Shown: positions 1 through 9,872, counted from the stretch's first letter. The stretch is 36,132 nt of DNA from Flavobacteriales bacterium (GCA_947463095.1 CANHRE010000022.1:1-36132), one strand, 5' to 3'. The notes: generated by a model from the sequence alone, not told the origin. Translations and numbers: made by a program.

Positions 1-772
1 GGCCATTCTGAGTCCATACGGAGTTAATGACCCCTGAATTTATTTTCAGGCCGGTACCGGCTGCGGTTACCGTTTCGCTAGAAGGACCCCATTGTGTACC
101 GCTGTAGCGCAGGATAGCGTTGGTCGCCGGAACGGAATTTTGTATGGGGTTACCCTGTAACTGATTGGCATTCCACAGCGGGTCTGTATTCCGGGCGCTC
201 AGGGTAATCGTGCCGCTGGTGCCGCCTCCGGTAAGGCCCGTACCGGTAGTGACCTCGGTAATGGTGCCCACTGCCGCGTTTTTAGGAGCCCAGCTGCTTC
301 CGTTCCAGCTAAGTACCTGGTCTGTTGCCGCACCGCCGCCGCCAATTTGCGCTGGAGAAATTGTTCCGCTGATTCCGCCCGCCTGATTGCTGTACATGGC
401 ATAAGGAACGCTGATCAACTGCTGCGTGCCCAAATCCAGGAAGCCGCCACCGGTATTGGCTTCGGCCTTCAGATGGAACTGGTCGCTGCCCCAGTTGATG
501 GTGGAGAAGTTGCCGGAAGTAACGCTGCCCTTGCCGATGACACAGTTTACCAAACCGGTGTTGTTGCTCGTCAGGCTCTGGGTTTCTTCATATACCTTCA
601 GGGTAGCGCCTGCACCGGAATAGATGCCCAGACGCAGGGTTAGCGCCGTATTCGCCAGCGCCTGTCCACTCCCGTTGCGCAATGCAGCCTGATAATTGAT
701 GCCTTGTGGCGCCTGACTAAGCAAGCGGGAGGCCATTGTCAGCATCAAAATTGGAGAGAGTATTTTTTTCAT
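1..772 (-). CDS. Partial secreted protein with signal peptide (MKKILSPILMLTMASRLLSQAPQGINYQAALRNGSGQ...), Bacteroidota tail-fibre-like / repetitive surface protein; C-terminus lies outside the window
   Basis: Reading the minus strand from ATG at 772 gives a continuous frame to the window edge. It is missing from the ORF track because it has no in-window stop. Start 'APQGINYQAALRN' is typical of Bacteroidota surface proteins. Confidence 0.75.
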   Translation of the reverse strand, partial: MKKILSPILMLTMASRLLSQAPQGINYQAALRNGSGQALANTALTLRLGIYSGAGATLKVYEETQSLTSNNTGLVNCVIGKGSVTSGNFSTINWGSDQFHLKAEANTGGGFLDLGTQQLISVPYAMYSNQAGGISGTISPAQIGGGGAATDQVLSWNGSSWAPKNAAVGTITEVTTGTGLTGGGTSGTITLSARNTDPLWNANQLQGNPIQNSVPATNAILRYSGTQWGPSSETVTAAGTGLKINSGVINSVWTQNG

Positions 773-1014
773 AGACTGAAATATTTTATCAAACATAGAA
801 AATATAAAAAAACAAACAAAATCCGGTAGTTTTTATGTATCTAATTTCATTCAAAGAATATAATGTGATGCTCCGTGCCTCAGGGAACTGTTCTCCCAAA
901 CTGCTCAGGCTGAAGCTCGGTTTATTCAAGGTATGCTGTTATTGTTGGGCTCATGGCGTTTGCCTTTTGTCGAAATTGCCTTTAATTGCACGTAGTGATC
1001 ATCATCTTCGTGCC

Positions 1015-1929
1015 ATGAGCTATATCCTTGAGCTTGATTCCGTGTCTAAGCAGTATCAGTCCAAACTGGCGCTGGACAAAGTAAGTCTTGCCATTCCCCG
1101 CGGTGCCGTTTATGGTTTGCTGGGTCCCAATGGCGCCGGAAAAACCACCATGCTGCGCATCATCAACCATATTACCGGTCCCGATGAGGGCGAGGTGCGT
1201 TTTGAAGGTCATTCCTCTACTGTGGAAGACGCTTACAGGATGGGCTATATGCCCGAAGAACGAGGCCTTTATAAAAAGATGACCGTTTGGGATCAACTGA
1301 TATTCTTCGCCCGTCTCAAAGGTGTTACTGCCGCCGATGCCAAAATCAGGGCCAGGAGCTGGCTAAAACGCCTTGAACTGTTGGAATGGGCAGGGAAGAA
1401 GGTGGAAGAGCTCAGCAAGGGCATGGCCCAGAAGGTGCAGTTTATCGCTACCGTGATACACCAGCCAGACCTGCTCATCCTGGATGAACCCTTCAGCGGT
1501 TTTGACCCAGTCAATGCAGACCTGATGAAACAGGAAATACTGGCATTGCAGCAGCAGGGTGTTACCATTTTGTTCTCCTCTCACCGTATGGAAAGTGTTG
1601 AAGAAATGTGCAGCCATATCTGCCTGATCCATCAATCCAGGATTCTGCTTGATGGCAGCATCAGCAGCATACGCAAAGGTTATAAGAACCAGCAGTATGA
1701 ACTGATTACCTCTAGGCCTTATGAATCTCGTATGCCTTTGGCGGATATAACCAATGATGGGGTGGATGCCCATGGTGAATTCCATTGCCGCGTGCAACTG
1801 CAGGCCGGTACCAATGCCAAACAACTGATTCAGGATGTTATAGAACACAATGAATTGCTCATGTTCCGCGAATGGACACCCTCTGTCCATGAAATATTTG
1901 TCATGCATGTGAAGGGAGGTGCCGCATGA
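1015..1929 (+). CDS. ABC transporter ATP-binding protein (ABC-2 / NatA-like)
   Basis: Walker A GPNGAGKTT, signature LSKGMAQKVQ, Walker B LLILDEP. The listed ORF starts at 835, but ATG 1015 (MSYILELDSVSKQY) fits the domain start. Confidence 0.92.
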   Translation: MSYILELDSVSKQYQSKLALDKVSLAIPRGAVYGLLGPNGAGKTTMLRIINHITGPDEGEVRFEGHSSTVEDAYRMGYMPEERGLYKKMTVWDQLIFFARLKGVTAADAKIRARSWLKRLELLEWAGKKVEELSKGMAQKVQFIATVIHQPDLLILDEPFSGFDPVNADLMKQEILALQQQGVTILFSSHRMESVEEMCSHICLIHQSRILLDGSISSIRKGYKNQQYELITSRPYESRMPLADITNDGVDAHGEFHCRVQLQAGTNAKQLIQDVIEHNELLMFREWTPSVHEIFVMHVKGGAA

Positions 1930-3218
1930 ACGCTGTATGGATTGTGCTGAGCAGGGAATACCTCACGCGGGTTAAAAAGAAAAGCTTCATCATCATGACC
2001 ATCCTTGGTCCCATTCTGGTGGCCTTGTTTTATGGGTTGATTGGCTATGTAGCCTCCCGTGAATCGGATTCCGATGAAGTTTATGAGGTGCTGCTGCACG
2101 ACGCCGGGGGCAGCATTGCGCCCCGCTTTACGCATGCAGAAGGCTTTCGATTTACGTTTACGAACGCTTCCGAAGACAGCGTCAGGCGTATGTTGCTGCA
2201 GGAGCGTTATTCCGGCTTTCTTAACATCAGGGATGTAGACCTGAACGCCCTGGACAGCGTGGAGTTCATCGCCATGGAATTGCCCGGACCGGCGCAAAAA
2301 AGGACGCTGGAGCGCAGCCTGGATTCGATCCTGCGCGCCGACCGTCTGAAAAAGGCTGGACTGAGCCAGGGATTTCTCGACAGCCTGAAAACACCCATCC
2401 GCATCCAAACGCTGGAACTAGGCAAAGACGGTACCATGGTGAATTCCATAGCAGAAGTGCGCGGAGGCATGGGCTTCCTCATGGCTGCCATCATCTACAT
2501 ATTCATCTTCATGTATGGCGTAATGGTGATGCGTTCCGTGCAGGAGGAAAAAACCAACCGCATTGTGGAAATCCTGGTGTCTTCGGTGAAGCCCTTCCAC
2601 CTGATGCTGGGTAAGATTACCGGCATCGCGCTGGTAGCCCTTACGCAGTTTGTTATCTGGATCGTGCTGAGCGTCGGCCTGATGACCCTGCTTAGCGGCA
2701 TCATCGCAGTTCCTTCGGGCAACGCCGGGGCAGCAGGTATGCCCATGCAAACCGGTGGACTTCCGGGCATCATGCAGGCCTTTATGGCGCTGCCCTTCTT
2801 GAAAATTGGCGGCCTGTTCTTGTTCTACTTCCTGGGAGGATACCTGCTGTATGCCAGCTTCCTGGCCGCCATCGGCGCTGCCGTAGACCAGGAAACCGAT
2901 ACCCAGCAGTTCATGTTCCCCGTTACCATTCCCCTGGTGTTTGCCTTTGTGATTGCCAGCAAGGTGGCCTTTGACGACCCGAACAGCAGCCTGGCGGTTT
3001 GGACTTCCATCATCCCATTTACCTCACCCATTGTAATGGTGGTGCGCTCAGCCTTCGACGTTCCCTGGTGGCAAATGGCCCTGTCCATGGTTTCGCTGGT
3101 CATAACCTTCCTGCTTATGGTTTGGCTGTCAGGAAAGATCTACCGAACCGGGCTGCTGATGTATGGAAAAAAGGTAAGTTGGAAGGAGTTGTTCAAGTGG
3201 CTGTGGTATAAGGATTAA
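1926..3218 (+). CDS. ABC transporter permease (ABC-2 / NatB-like)
   Basis: ATGA overlap with the ATPase; N-terminal TM, extracellular domain, then several TM helices with EEKTNRIVEILVSSVKPFHLMLGKI. Confidence 0.9.
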   Translation: MNAVWIVLSREYLTRVKKKSFIIMTILGPILVALFYGLIGYVASRESDSDEVYEVLLHDAGGSIAPRFTHAEGFRFTFTNASEDSVRRMLLQERYSGFLNIRDVDLNALDSVEFIAMELPGPAQKRTLERSLDSILRADRLKKAGLSQGFLDSLKTPIRIQTLELGKDGTMVNSIAEVRGGMGFLMAAIIYIFIFMYGVMVMRSVQEEKTNRIVEILVSSVKPFHLMLGKITGIALVALTQFVIWIVLSVGLMTLLSGIIAVPSGNAGAAGMPMQTGGLPGIMQAFMALPFLKIGGLFLFYFLGGYLLYASFLAAIGAAVDQETDTQQFMFPVTIPLVFAFVIASKVAFDDPNSSLAVWTSIIPFTSPIVMVVRSAFDVPWWQMALSMVSLVITFLLMVWLSGKIYRTGLLMYGKKVSWKELFKWLWYKD

Positions 3219-3324
3219 TGCAATTTGTGAAGATTTAATAAACATCCTTGCCATAACCGATTGCAGGGGCGATTTTTGCATTTGGCCGAATTGCATGCAA
3301 TTCGTAATAAAACGCTTAACCAAT

Positions 3325-4416
3325 ATGCGAAAAACCCTACTGTTGCTGCTCTTTCCCATCCTGTTTCTGCCGTTTTTGCGCGCACAGGTTCAGGATTCTT
3401 CCTATCGCTTCTACATGAAGTTTTCGGGTCATGGTTCCGACTTGGAATGTGTGGCCTACAGTTCTGACGGGAAACTGTTCGCCAGCGGCGGTTGGGATAA
3501 CCGCATTTTGGTATATCGTGCAGATACGCCCAATTTCGGTCAGAAAGTATTTACCCTGGAAGGGCACAATGCGGCAATCACCTGCGTGGCCTTCAGTCGG
3601 GATGCTAATTTACTGGCTTCGGCAAGTAAAGATTTCAGTGTGAAAATCTGGGATATGAGCAATGGCCGGTTGGTAAGAACCCTTTCGCAACATAATGACG
3701 TGGTGAATCGAGTTTTTTTTGATCAATCAGGATGGAATGTGCTTACCTGCAGTAATGATGGCACGATTCAGATTCTTGATATCACCAACATCATCAAGCC
3801 CAAAGTATTAAAAATAGGAACTCCGGTTAATGGTTTTGTGCAAGCGCCTGATAAGAAAAGTTATTATGTGGCTACCAACGGAGCTGAGGTTTTGCAGGTT
3901 GATGCAACGGGTAAGGTGCTGCAAAAAATGAGCGGACATATCGATGCGGTGAACCAAATTGAGCTGACACCGGACCGTAAGTTTCTGGTGAGCTGTAGCA
4001 ACGATAAAACGGCCATCATTTGGGATATCGCCAATGCAAAGCCTTTGCGCAAATTCATCGGACATAACTGGAAGGTTACCGGGTTTTCCATCAGCTCCGA
4101 CAGCCGTTACCTGCTTACAGGATGCAACGATGGTGAGGCCATCGTTTGGGATATGACGACCGCCAAGGCAATGACAACCTTTAAAGGCATGGGTACCAAT
4201 GTGCGTTGCGTGGCTTTTGCCCCGAATCTTACTCGTTTACTATTGGCCTGCTATATGCAGGTTTCTGACTACGGGGCACTAATGTACACTACGCCGCTTA
4301 TTCGGGTCACACCTGCCCCCAAGCCAGGCGCTGCTGCTAAACCAGCTACGGCACCCGCAAAACCGGTCACCCCCGCCAAGCCTGCTACCGCCGGAACACC
4401 GGTGAAAAAACCTTAA
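3325..4416 (+). CDS. WD40-repeat protein with signal peptide and Pro/Ala/Lys-rich tail
   Basis: Repeated GH...V..V.FS.D...L.S.S.D..VKIWD motifs. ATG 3325 gives signal peptide MRKTLLLLLFPILFLPFLRAQ; the ORF track starts at 3295. Confidence 0.85.
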   Translation: MRKTLLLLLFPILFLPFLRAQVQDSSYRFYMKFSGHGSDLECVAYSSDGKLFASGGWDNRILVYRADTPNFGQKVFTLEGHNAAITCVAFSRDANLLASASKDFSVKIWDMSNGRLVRTLSQHNDVVNRVFFDQSGWNVLTCSNDGTIQILDITNIIKPKVLKIGTPVNGFVQAPDKKSYYVATNGAEVLQVDATGKVLQKMSGHIDAVNQIELTPDRKFLVSCSNDKTAIIWDIANAKPLRKFIGHNWKVTGFSISSDSRYLLTGCNDGEAIVWDMTTAKAMTTFKGMGTNVRCVAFAPNLTRLLLACYMQVSDYGALMYTTPLIRVTPAPKPGAAAKPATAPAKPVTPAKPATAGTPVKKP

Positions 4417-4430
4417 GATTCAGATTATTC

Positions 4431-4856
4431 ATGAGCGAAGATTTAAGTGAAGTGCACTCGCAAAGAGCACCTGAGCCTGTTGGTCTTTACCCACATGCGC
4501 GCCGCGTAGGTCAATTGTTGTTCCTTTCGGGCGTGGGCCCCAGAGAACGGGGTACGAAAAAGATACCCGGTGTGGAACTGGATGAACAGGGTAATATCGT
4601 TTCCTACGATATAGAAGCACAATGCCACAGTGTGTTCCGAAATGTGCGCTATATTCTCGAGGAATCTGGCAGCAGCTGGGGAAATATTGTGGACGTGACC
4701 GTGTTCCTCACGAATATGAAGGATGACTTTCCTACCTACAACCGTTTGTGGGCTGAATATTTTGCCGCGCATCCGCCCTGCCGCACTACGCTGGAAATCA
4801 ATTGCCTGCCTACACCTATAGCCATAGAGCTGAAGGTGATCGCCACGGTTGACTGA
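4431..4856 (+). CDS. RidA (YjgF/YER057c/UK114) family protein, 2-aminomuconate-deaminase-like subgroup
   Basis: LFLSGVGPRERGT, VTVFLTNMKDDFPTYNRLWAEYF, CRTTLEINCLPTPIAIELKVIA. Confidence 0.8.
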   Translation: MSEDLSEVHSQRAPEPVGLYPHARRVGQLLFLSGVGPRERGTKKIPGVELDEQGNIVSYDIEAQCHSVFRNVRYILEESGSSWGNIVDVTVFLTNMKDDFPTYNRLWAEYFAAHPPCRTTLEINCLPTPIAIELKVIATVD

Positions 4857-4866
4857 AGCGCTGCGC

Positions 4867-6204
4867 TTAGTCGGGCTGAGGTTCCTCTGCTTCCGTAAAG
4901 CGGATTCCCCATTCTTCCAGGCTGCTCAGAATGGGATCATACCATGAGGGACTTACCGGAATGAGCACGCCTTTTTCTGTGATTTTTCCTTCGCAGATTA
5001 ATCGTACACCCATGGCAAGGGGCAAACCCACTGTTTTGGCCATGGCCGTCTTGCGCTGGTCATGACCTTCCACCACCAGCCAACTGTTCAACTGATGGTT
5101 TTTGTTGTTCCTGCGGTATGAAAACTGGTGGAGCATCACCACCTGGTCTTTGTCGTGTGTGCCCAGTGCCCATTTTGTCTTCAGCAGCTCCAGTAAGATT
5201 TCGGCGGGACTTCCGTGGTCCATTGGAAGTGGAGCATCGTCAAACAGGCCCAGCCACTCGAGTGCTGCAATATCAGCAGCATCGGCGCCGGTGAGCTCCT
5301 GTACGCTGTGTTGCATGCTGTTGGGTGATTCCGGCAGGAAGAAGGACAGGAACTGCTTTCCGCTGAGCCCGGGTTGGTTGATGGGCGTATCGGTATCGGT
5401 CATGCCTAACTGCACCAACGCATGCCAGGCGCTGCAAAATCCCGGCCTGCGGAAGGTGCCCCGGTACAGCGTAGGTATGCCTTTGATGCCGTAAGACATT
5501 TCATAGCTCAGGCTGTCGCGATTGGCATAGGCTTCAAATTCGCCGTAGCCGGGTATGCTGAAAGTATCTGTACGCCTGAACAGGCTGTGGTAGGGTATGC
5601 ACTTCAGAAAGTCGTTATGACGGTAGGTTGCCATACCAGATTTCCCTGCCGTAACTACATTCATGGGGTTCCAGGTGAACTTGTATTTCCATGGGTTGCC
5701 CATTGCGTCTTCCTCGCGTATCAGTCCGCCACAATGGCTTTCAAAGCCAGTGATTTCCGCGCCCGAATCCTTCAATCGGCGAATAATCTGCATGGCGCTC
5801 ATGTGGTCAATGCCCGGATCAAGACCGAGTTCGTTAATGAATATCAATCCACGGCCTACTGCCTGATGGTGGAGGCTGCGCATCTCCGGCGAAACATAGG
5901 AGGCTGTAGCCAGATGCTTCTCGTGTTCTATACAGAATCCCGCCACCTTCATATGCAGTGCCGGCGGCAACATGCTCACCGCCACATCGCACTGCATTAT
6001 GGCATGCTGCACAGCCAGTGCACTGGAAACATCAATAACATGGGCGTTCAAATGTTTTAGGCCTTCCAGTTGTGCTTCCAGGTTGGCCTTATTGGCATCG
6101 TATACATGAACGGAGTACGCAGGGTCTTCCTGAACCAGCTTGTCCAGGTATTCAAATAAATAATAGGTGCTGCGGCCGGCTCCAAAAACCGCGATATTCT
6201 TCAT
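4867..6204 (-). CDS. Saccharopine dehydrogenase family protein (C-terminal-domain type)
   Basis: N-terminal Rossmann GAGRSTYYLFEYL, SMLPPALH, ELGLDPGIDHMSAMQIIRRL. Confidence 0.88.
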   Translation of the reverse strand: MKNIAVFGAGRSTYYLFEYLDKLVQEDPAYSVHVYDANKANLEAQLEGLKHLNAHVIDVSSALAVQHAIMQCDVAVSMLPPALHMKVAGFCIEHEKHLATASYVSPEMRSLHHQAVGRGLIFINELGLDPGIDHMSAMQIIRRLKDSGAEITGFESHCGGLIREEDAMGNPWKYKFTWNPMNVVTAGKSGMATYRHNDFLKCIPYHSLFRRTDTFSIPGYGEFEAYANRDSLSYEMSYGIKGIPTLYRGTFRRPGFCSAWHALVQLGMTDTDTPINQPGLSGKQFLSFFLPESPNSMQHSVQELTGADAADIAALEWLGLFDDAPLPMDHGSPAEILLELLKTKWALGTHDKDQVVMLHQFSYRRNNKNHQLNSWLVVEGHDQRKTAMAKTVGLPLAMGVRLICEGKITEKGVLIPVSPSWYDPILSSLEEWGIRFTEAEEPQPD

Positions 6205-6255
6205 GCCGCGAAGTTAAGTACGGAATGCCGCTGCCGCGTGTTAAAGAACCATTGT

Positions 6256-7116
6256 TTATAATGAAACACCCAAGGCCTGCACCAGATTCCTGCAATATTC
6301 CCTAATTTCATTGCGGGTGAAGGTGAAGGCCTGATGCCGCGCTTCCTTGCTGCCCGTGGCCTTAGACGGGTCGCTGAAGTTGCGGTGCAGCCGCAGGCTG
6401 TCGCCTGGCATCCAGGGACAATGTTCCTTGGCGTGGTCGCAAACGCTCAGCATCAGTTCGAAATTTAAGTGGCCGTACTCAGTAACCAGATTGCTGCTGT
6501 GATGGCTGATATCCAAACCATCCTCAAGCATGATGGATATTGCATCCGGATTGACGCCGTGGGTTTCAATGCCCGCGCTGTACACCGCAGCATGCCTGCC
6601 CAGGAAGTGGGCCAGATATCCATGAGCCATCTGGCTACGGCAACTGTTGCCAGTGCATAAAACCAAGATTAAGGGCGAGTCTTCCGAAAGAGTTAGCTTC
6701 ATTGCCGTTGCCTGTTCACCACAGTCCTTGACTGCTTGCCTGCTCAACGCAATGCTGGCGGGTAATTGTTGCCGGTCTATGGTCTCGAATGCGTTTCTGC
6801 TGAAAAAACCGGTGGCGCGCTCCGTAAACAGGTACAGCGTATGTAGTTTCTTCAGCCGGGCAAGCAGCACCGCTGCTTTTACCAAGGCATTCCCGTAACC
6901 CTTGTCGCGGAATTCCCCGGCAACCGCTACAGAACGGAGTAAGGCGTCCTTTTCATGGGGTTCAATGGCAGCACAGGCAATCAGCCTGTCGCCCAGTGTT
7001 AGTCCAATCCAGATGTGGGCTGTATCGGCAGTATCGGGGAAACTCAGTCCTGCCTGATGAAGGAGTTGTTGCAGGGCCTCCATCTGTTCTGTCGGATTGA
7101 TAATACGGAGTTCCAT
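6256..7116 (-). CDS. Fusion: ArsN2-like GNAT acetyltransferase + thioredoxin-coupled (LMW-PTP fold) arsenate reductase ArsC
   Basis: N-terminal GNAT motif LLRSVAVAGEFRDKGYGNALV...LYLFTERATGFFSRNAFE; C-terminal P-loop LVLCTGNSCRSQMAHG and resolving-Cys motif SVCDHAKEHCP; within an ars operon. Confidence 0.87.
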   Translation of the reverse strand: MELRIINPTEQMEALQQLLHQAGLSFPDTADTAHIWIGLTLGDRLIACAAIEPHEKDALLRSVAVAGEFRDKGYGNALVKAAVLLARLKKLHTLYLFTERATGFFSRNAFETIDRQQLPASIALSRQAVKDCGEQATAMKLTLSEDSPLILVLCTGNSCRSQMAHGYLAHFLGRHAAVYSAGIETHGVNPDAISIMLEDGLDISHHSSNLVTEYGHLNFELMLSVCDHAKEHCPWMPGDSLRLHRNFSDPSKATGSKEARHQAFTFTRNEIREYCRNLVQALGVSL

Positions 7117-7121
7117 TGGGA

Positions 7122-8153
7122 TTAGGTGTTAAAACTGCCTTTCCGCGCCAGCGCGAAGCGCACAAAAAGGATGAGTACGGGTACTTCAATCAGGGGACCT
7201 ATAACCGCTGTGAACGCCTCGGGGCTGTTCAGGCCAAATACGCCGATGGCTACGGCGATGGCCAGTTCAAAGTTGTTGCCTGCAGCGGTGAATGCTGAGG
7301 CCGTAGTAGTTTCATAATCTGCGCCGGTGTTTTTCATCACAAAAAAAGTGAAGCCAAACATGAGGATGAAATACAGCGAGAGAGGCAGAGCGATATGCAG
7401 TACTTCCCAGGGAAGCCGTATCATCATTTCGCCCTTCAGGCTGAACATCACCACAATGGTGAACAGCAGCGCAATGAGCGTGATGGGGCTGATCTTCGGA
7501 AGGAATTTGTGTCGGAACCAGGTTTCGCCTTTGCTTCGGATCAGGAAGAAGCGGGAAAACAGGGCCAGCAGGAAGGGAATACCCAGGTATATCCCTACCG
7601 TTGTGGCAATCTCGCCGAGCGTGATGGACACACGGAAGGCATCCATGCCAAGCAACGGTGGCAGATAAGCCATGAAAAACCATGCATACACAGCATAGAG
7701 CAGTATTTGCAGGATGCTGTTGATGCCTACCAACCCGGCGCAATAGGTGCGGTTGCCACCGGCAAGGTCGTTCCATACAATGACCATGGCAATGCAGGGA
7801 GCGATGCCGATTAAAACAAGGCCGTTCAGCAGGTGCGGTTCGTTGCGGAAAAACAACAGTCCCAGGCTGTACATGAGCAGTGGCGCCAGGATCCATGTGA
7901 TGAGCAACAGCAAAGACAGATGTTTTTTGTTGTGCAGCACTGATGGAAGCACCCTGAAATCTACCTTGGCCAATGGGGGATACATCATGGCAATCAACCC
8001 TATGGCAATGGGTATGTTCACTGAGCCCCGGCTGAAGCCCTGAAGCAGTTTGGGGATGGCAGGAAGGGCCCAGCCAATAAGAATACCTGCACCCATGGCC
8101 AGGAAAATCCACAAGGTGAGGTAGCGGTCAATGAAGGTGAGTCTTTTTTGCAT
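7122..8153 (-). CDS. arsB: ACR3-family arsenite efflux permease
   Basis: ~10 TM segments, GIAPCIAMVIVWNDLAGGN (conserved Cys), GPLIEVPVLI; downstream of arsR. ATG 8153 (MQKRLTFIDRYLTLW) preferred over 8174. Confidence 0.9.
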   Translation of the reverse strand: MQKRLTFIDRYLTLWIFLAMGAGILIGWALPAIPKLLQGFSRGSVNIPIAIGLIAMMYPPLAKVDFRVLPSVLHNKKHLSLLLLITWILAPLLMYSLGLLFFRNEPHLLNGLVLIGIAPCIAMVIVWNDLAGGNRTYCAGLVGINSILQILLYAVYAWFFMAYLPPLLGMDAFRVSITLGEIATTVGIYLGIPFLLALFSRFFLIRSKGETWFRHKFLPKISPITLIALLFTIVVMFSLKGEMMIRLPWEVLHIALPLSLYFILMFGFTFFVMKNTGADYETTTASAFTAAGNNFELAIAVAIGVFGLNSPEAFTAVIGPLIEVPVLILFVRFALARKGSFNT

Positions 8154-8164
8154 TGGAAGGAAAG

Positions 8165-8503
8165 TCAGCAGCAAGTGTTGAAGGGTTTCTCCAGTTTCAG
8201 TTGATCTTTAAAGTGGTTTATTGTGGCAAAAAAAAGTTTCAGCTGCTCCTGGTCAATGCAGTAACAGCTTTTAGAACCGTCTATTTCGCCCTTTATCAGG
8301 CCTGCATCTTTCAGTTCGCGCAGGTGTTGGCTTACGGTAGGTTGCGCCAGGGGAAGGGCATCCACCACGTCGCCGCAGATGCAGCTTCCCTTTTCGGCCA
8401 GTGTGTGCAGGATGGCAATTCTTGCCGGATGACCCAGCGCTTTGGCCCAGTTGGCCAGTTGTTGCTGCTCTGGTGGAAATTCATTACTTCTGTTGCGGGC
8501 CAT
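8165..8503 (-). CDS. arsR: ArsR-family metalloregulator
   Basis: Winged-helix AQPTVSQHLRELKDAGLIKGEIDGSKSCYCI, metal-site-like CIC motif (GSCICGDVV); first gene of the ars operon. Confidence 0.9.
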   Translation of the reverse strand: MARNRSNEFPPEQQQLANWAKALGHPARIAILHTLAEKGSCICGDVVDALPLAQPTVSQHLRELKDAGLIKGEIDGSKSCYCIDQEQLKLFFATINHFKDQLKLEKPFNTCC

Positions 8504-8572
8504 ATTTGTTATTGCAATTATACGATAAGTGATGAAACGGATATAAAAACGATGAGATATTCTTTCAAATGC

Positions 8573-9043
8573 TCAGCGTATTTCTTTGGAAAAAACCAGG
8601 GTATAGCCGGGGGGCAGGAGCGGGCCGAGTACCCAATGGGGTTCGCGGAACTTGGTGCCACAGGGTCCGCAGCGTATGGCCTTTACATGATAGCGGTATT
8701 CCTTCTTCATGGTATCCAGGGTGATGTTGCGCTCAAAACTCACATTACAGGCCGTAAGTTGGGTGTTTATGCCCAACAGGATATGCCTGCTGAAATCAAC
8801 CACCGGCAGGGCAGCGGTGTCCGGGCAATTTTTCAGGTAACGGTCGCGGAAGCTGTTGAACTCGTTCTGGTTGAGGATGGCCGCCGTTGAGTCGAGCGAG
8901 TTGGAAAAGTAGAAGCAGGTATTGAATTCGTAGTCGGAGTGGATGGCTCCGGTATTGATGGTGTAAGGGTTGCTGCACTGCTGCTTGCAGGCGCCGAAAA
9001 ACAGTGTGCTCCCCATCAAGAGGAAGAATAAGTATGATTTCAT
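8573..9043 (-). CDS. Hypothetical lipoprotein
   Basis: Signal peptide with lipobox-like LFFGAC; ATGA overlap with the upstream kdsA. Confidence 0.7.
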   Translation of the reverse strand: MKSYLFFLLMGSTLFFGACKQQCSNPYTINTGAIHSDYEFNTCFYFSNSLDSTAAILNQNEFNSFRDRYLKNCPDTAALPVVDFSRHILLGINTQLTACNVSFERNITLDTMKKEYRYHVKAIRCGPCGTKFREPHWVLGPLLPPGYTLVFSKEIR

Positions 9044-9870
9044 GAGGTGGTGCTTGTTCTTACTACTCTGTGGATGCTGAGCAGTTGCTGCATCAGTGTT
9101 TCAAAGCGGTCCAGGGCCAGCATGTTGGCGCCATCGCTCAGGGCTTCTGCGGGGCGGGGATGGGTTTCGATGAACAAGCCGTCGGCTCCGGTGGCGATGG
9201 CTGCTTTGGCGATGGTGGCAATCAGTTCCGGTTTGCCTCCGGTTACGCCGCTTTCCTGGTTGGGTTGCTGGAGGCTGTGGGTGATGTCCATCACCACGGG
9301 CGCGCCCAAGGCCTGCATCTGGGGGATGTTTCTGAAGTCTACAACCAGGTCGCCATAGCCAAACATGTTGCCGCGCTCGGTGAGTAGGATGCGCTTGTTG
9401 CCAGAATCCAGGCATTTCTGCAGCGCGTACTTCATGGCACCCGCCGAAGCAAACTGTCCTTTCTTGATGTTCACCACCTTGCCGGTTTTGGCGGCCGCCA
9501 CCAGCAGTTCTGTCTGCCTGAACAGGAAGGCCGGTATTTGCAGCACATCCACATAGGCTGCAGCCATAGCCGCCTCATGGCTTTCGTGAATGTCGGTAAC
9601 GGTGGGTATGTTGAAATGCTCGCCAATGTTTTTCAGGATGCCCAGGGCTTTCTCGTCGCCGATACCGGTAAAGGAATCCAGCCTGCTGCGGTTGGCCTTG
9701 CGGTAGCTGCCTTTGAAGATGAGCGGCAGCTGAAGCCGGTCGCAGATGGACACCAGTTGTTCGGCAATCTCAAAGGCAATCGCTTCACCTTCAATGGCGC
9801 AGGGTCCGGCCATCACGAAGAAGTTACCTGTTTCGGTGTGGCGTAGTTTTTCTATAGGGAATGGAAGCAT
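9040..9870 (-). CDS. kdsA: 3-deoxy-8-phosphooctulonate (KDO-8-P) synthase
   Basis: FVMAGPCAIEGE, FKGSYRKANRSRLDSFTGIGDEKAL, TDIHE, VNIKKGQFASAGAMKYA, LTERGNMFGYGDLVVDFRN, DITHSLQQPN. Confidence 0.97.
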   Translation of the reverse strand: MLPFPIEKLRHTETGNFFVMAGPCAIEGEAIAFEIAEQLVSICDRLQLPLIFKGSYRKANRSRLDSFTGIGDEKALGILKNIGEHFNIPTVTDIHESHEAAMAAAYVDVLQIPAFLFRQTELLVAAAKTGKVVNIKKGQFASAGAMKYALQKCLDSGNKRILLTERGNMFGYGDLVVDFRNIPQMQALGAPVVMDITHSLQQPNQESGVTGGKPELIATIAKAAIATGADGLFIETHPRPAEALSDGANMLALDRFETLMQQLLSIHRVVRTSTTS

Positions 9871-9872
9871 GT

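Noticed and set aside
4856-4870. AAGCG-CTG-CGCTT mini-hairpin between convergent stops as a terminator
   Set aside because: Only a 5-bp stem and no T-tract on either strand.
5422-6060. 212-aa plus-strand ORF opposite the saccharopine-dehydrogenase-like gene
   Set aside because: Antisense shadow without recognisable motifs.
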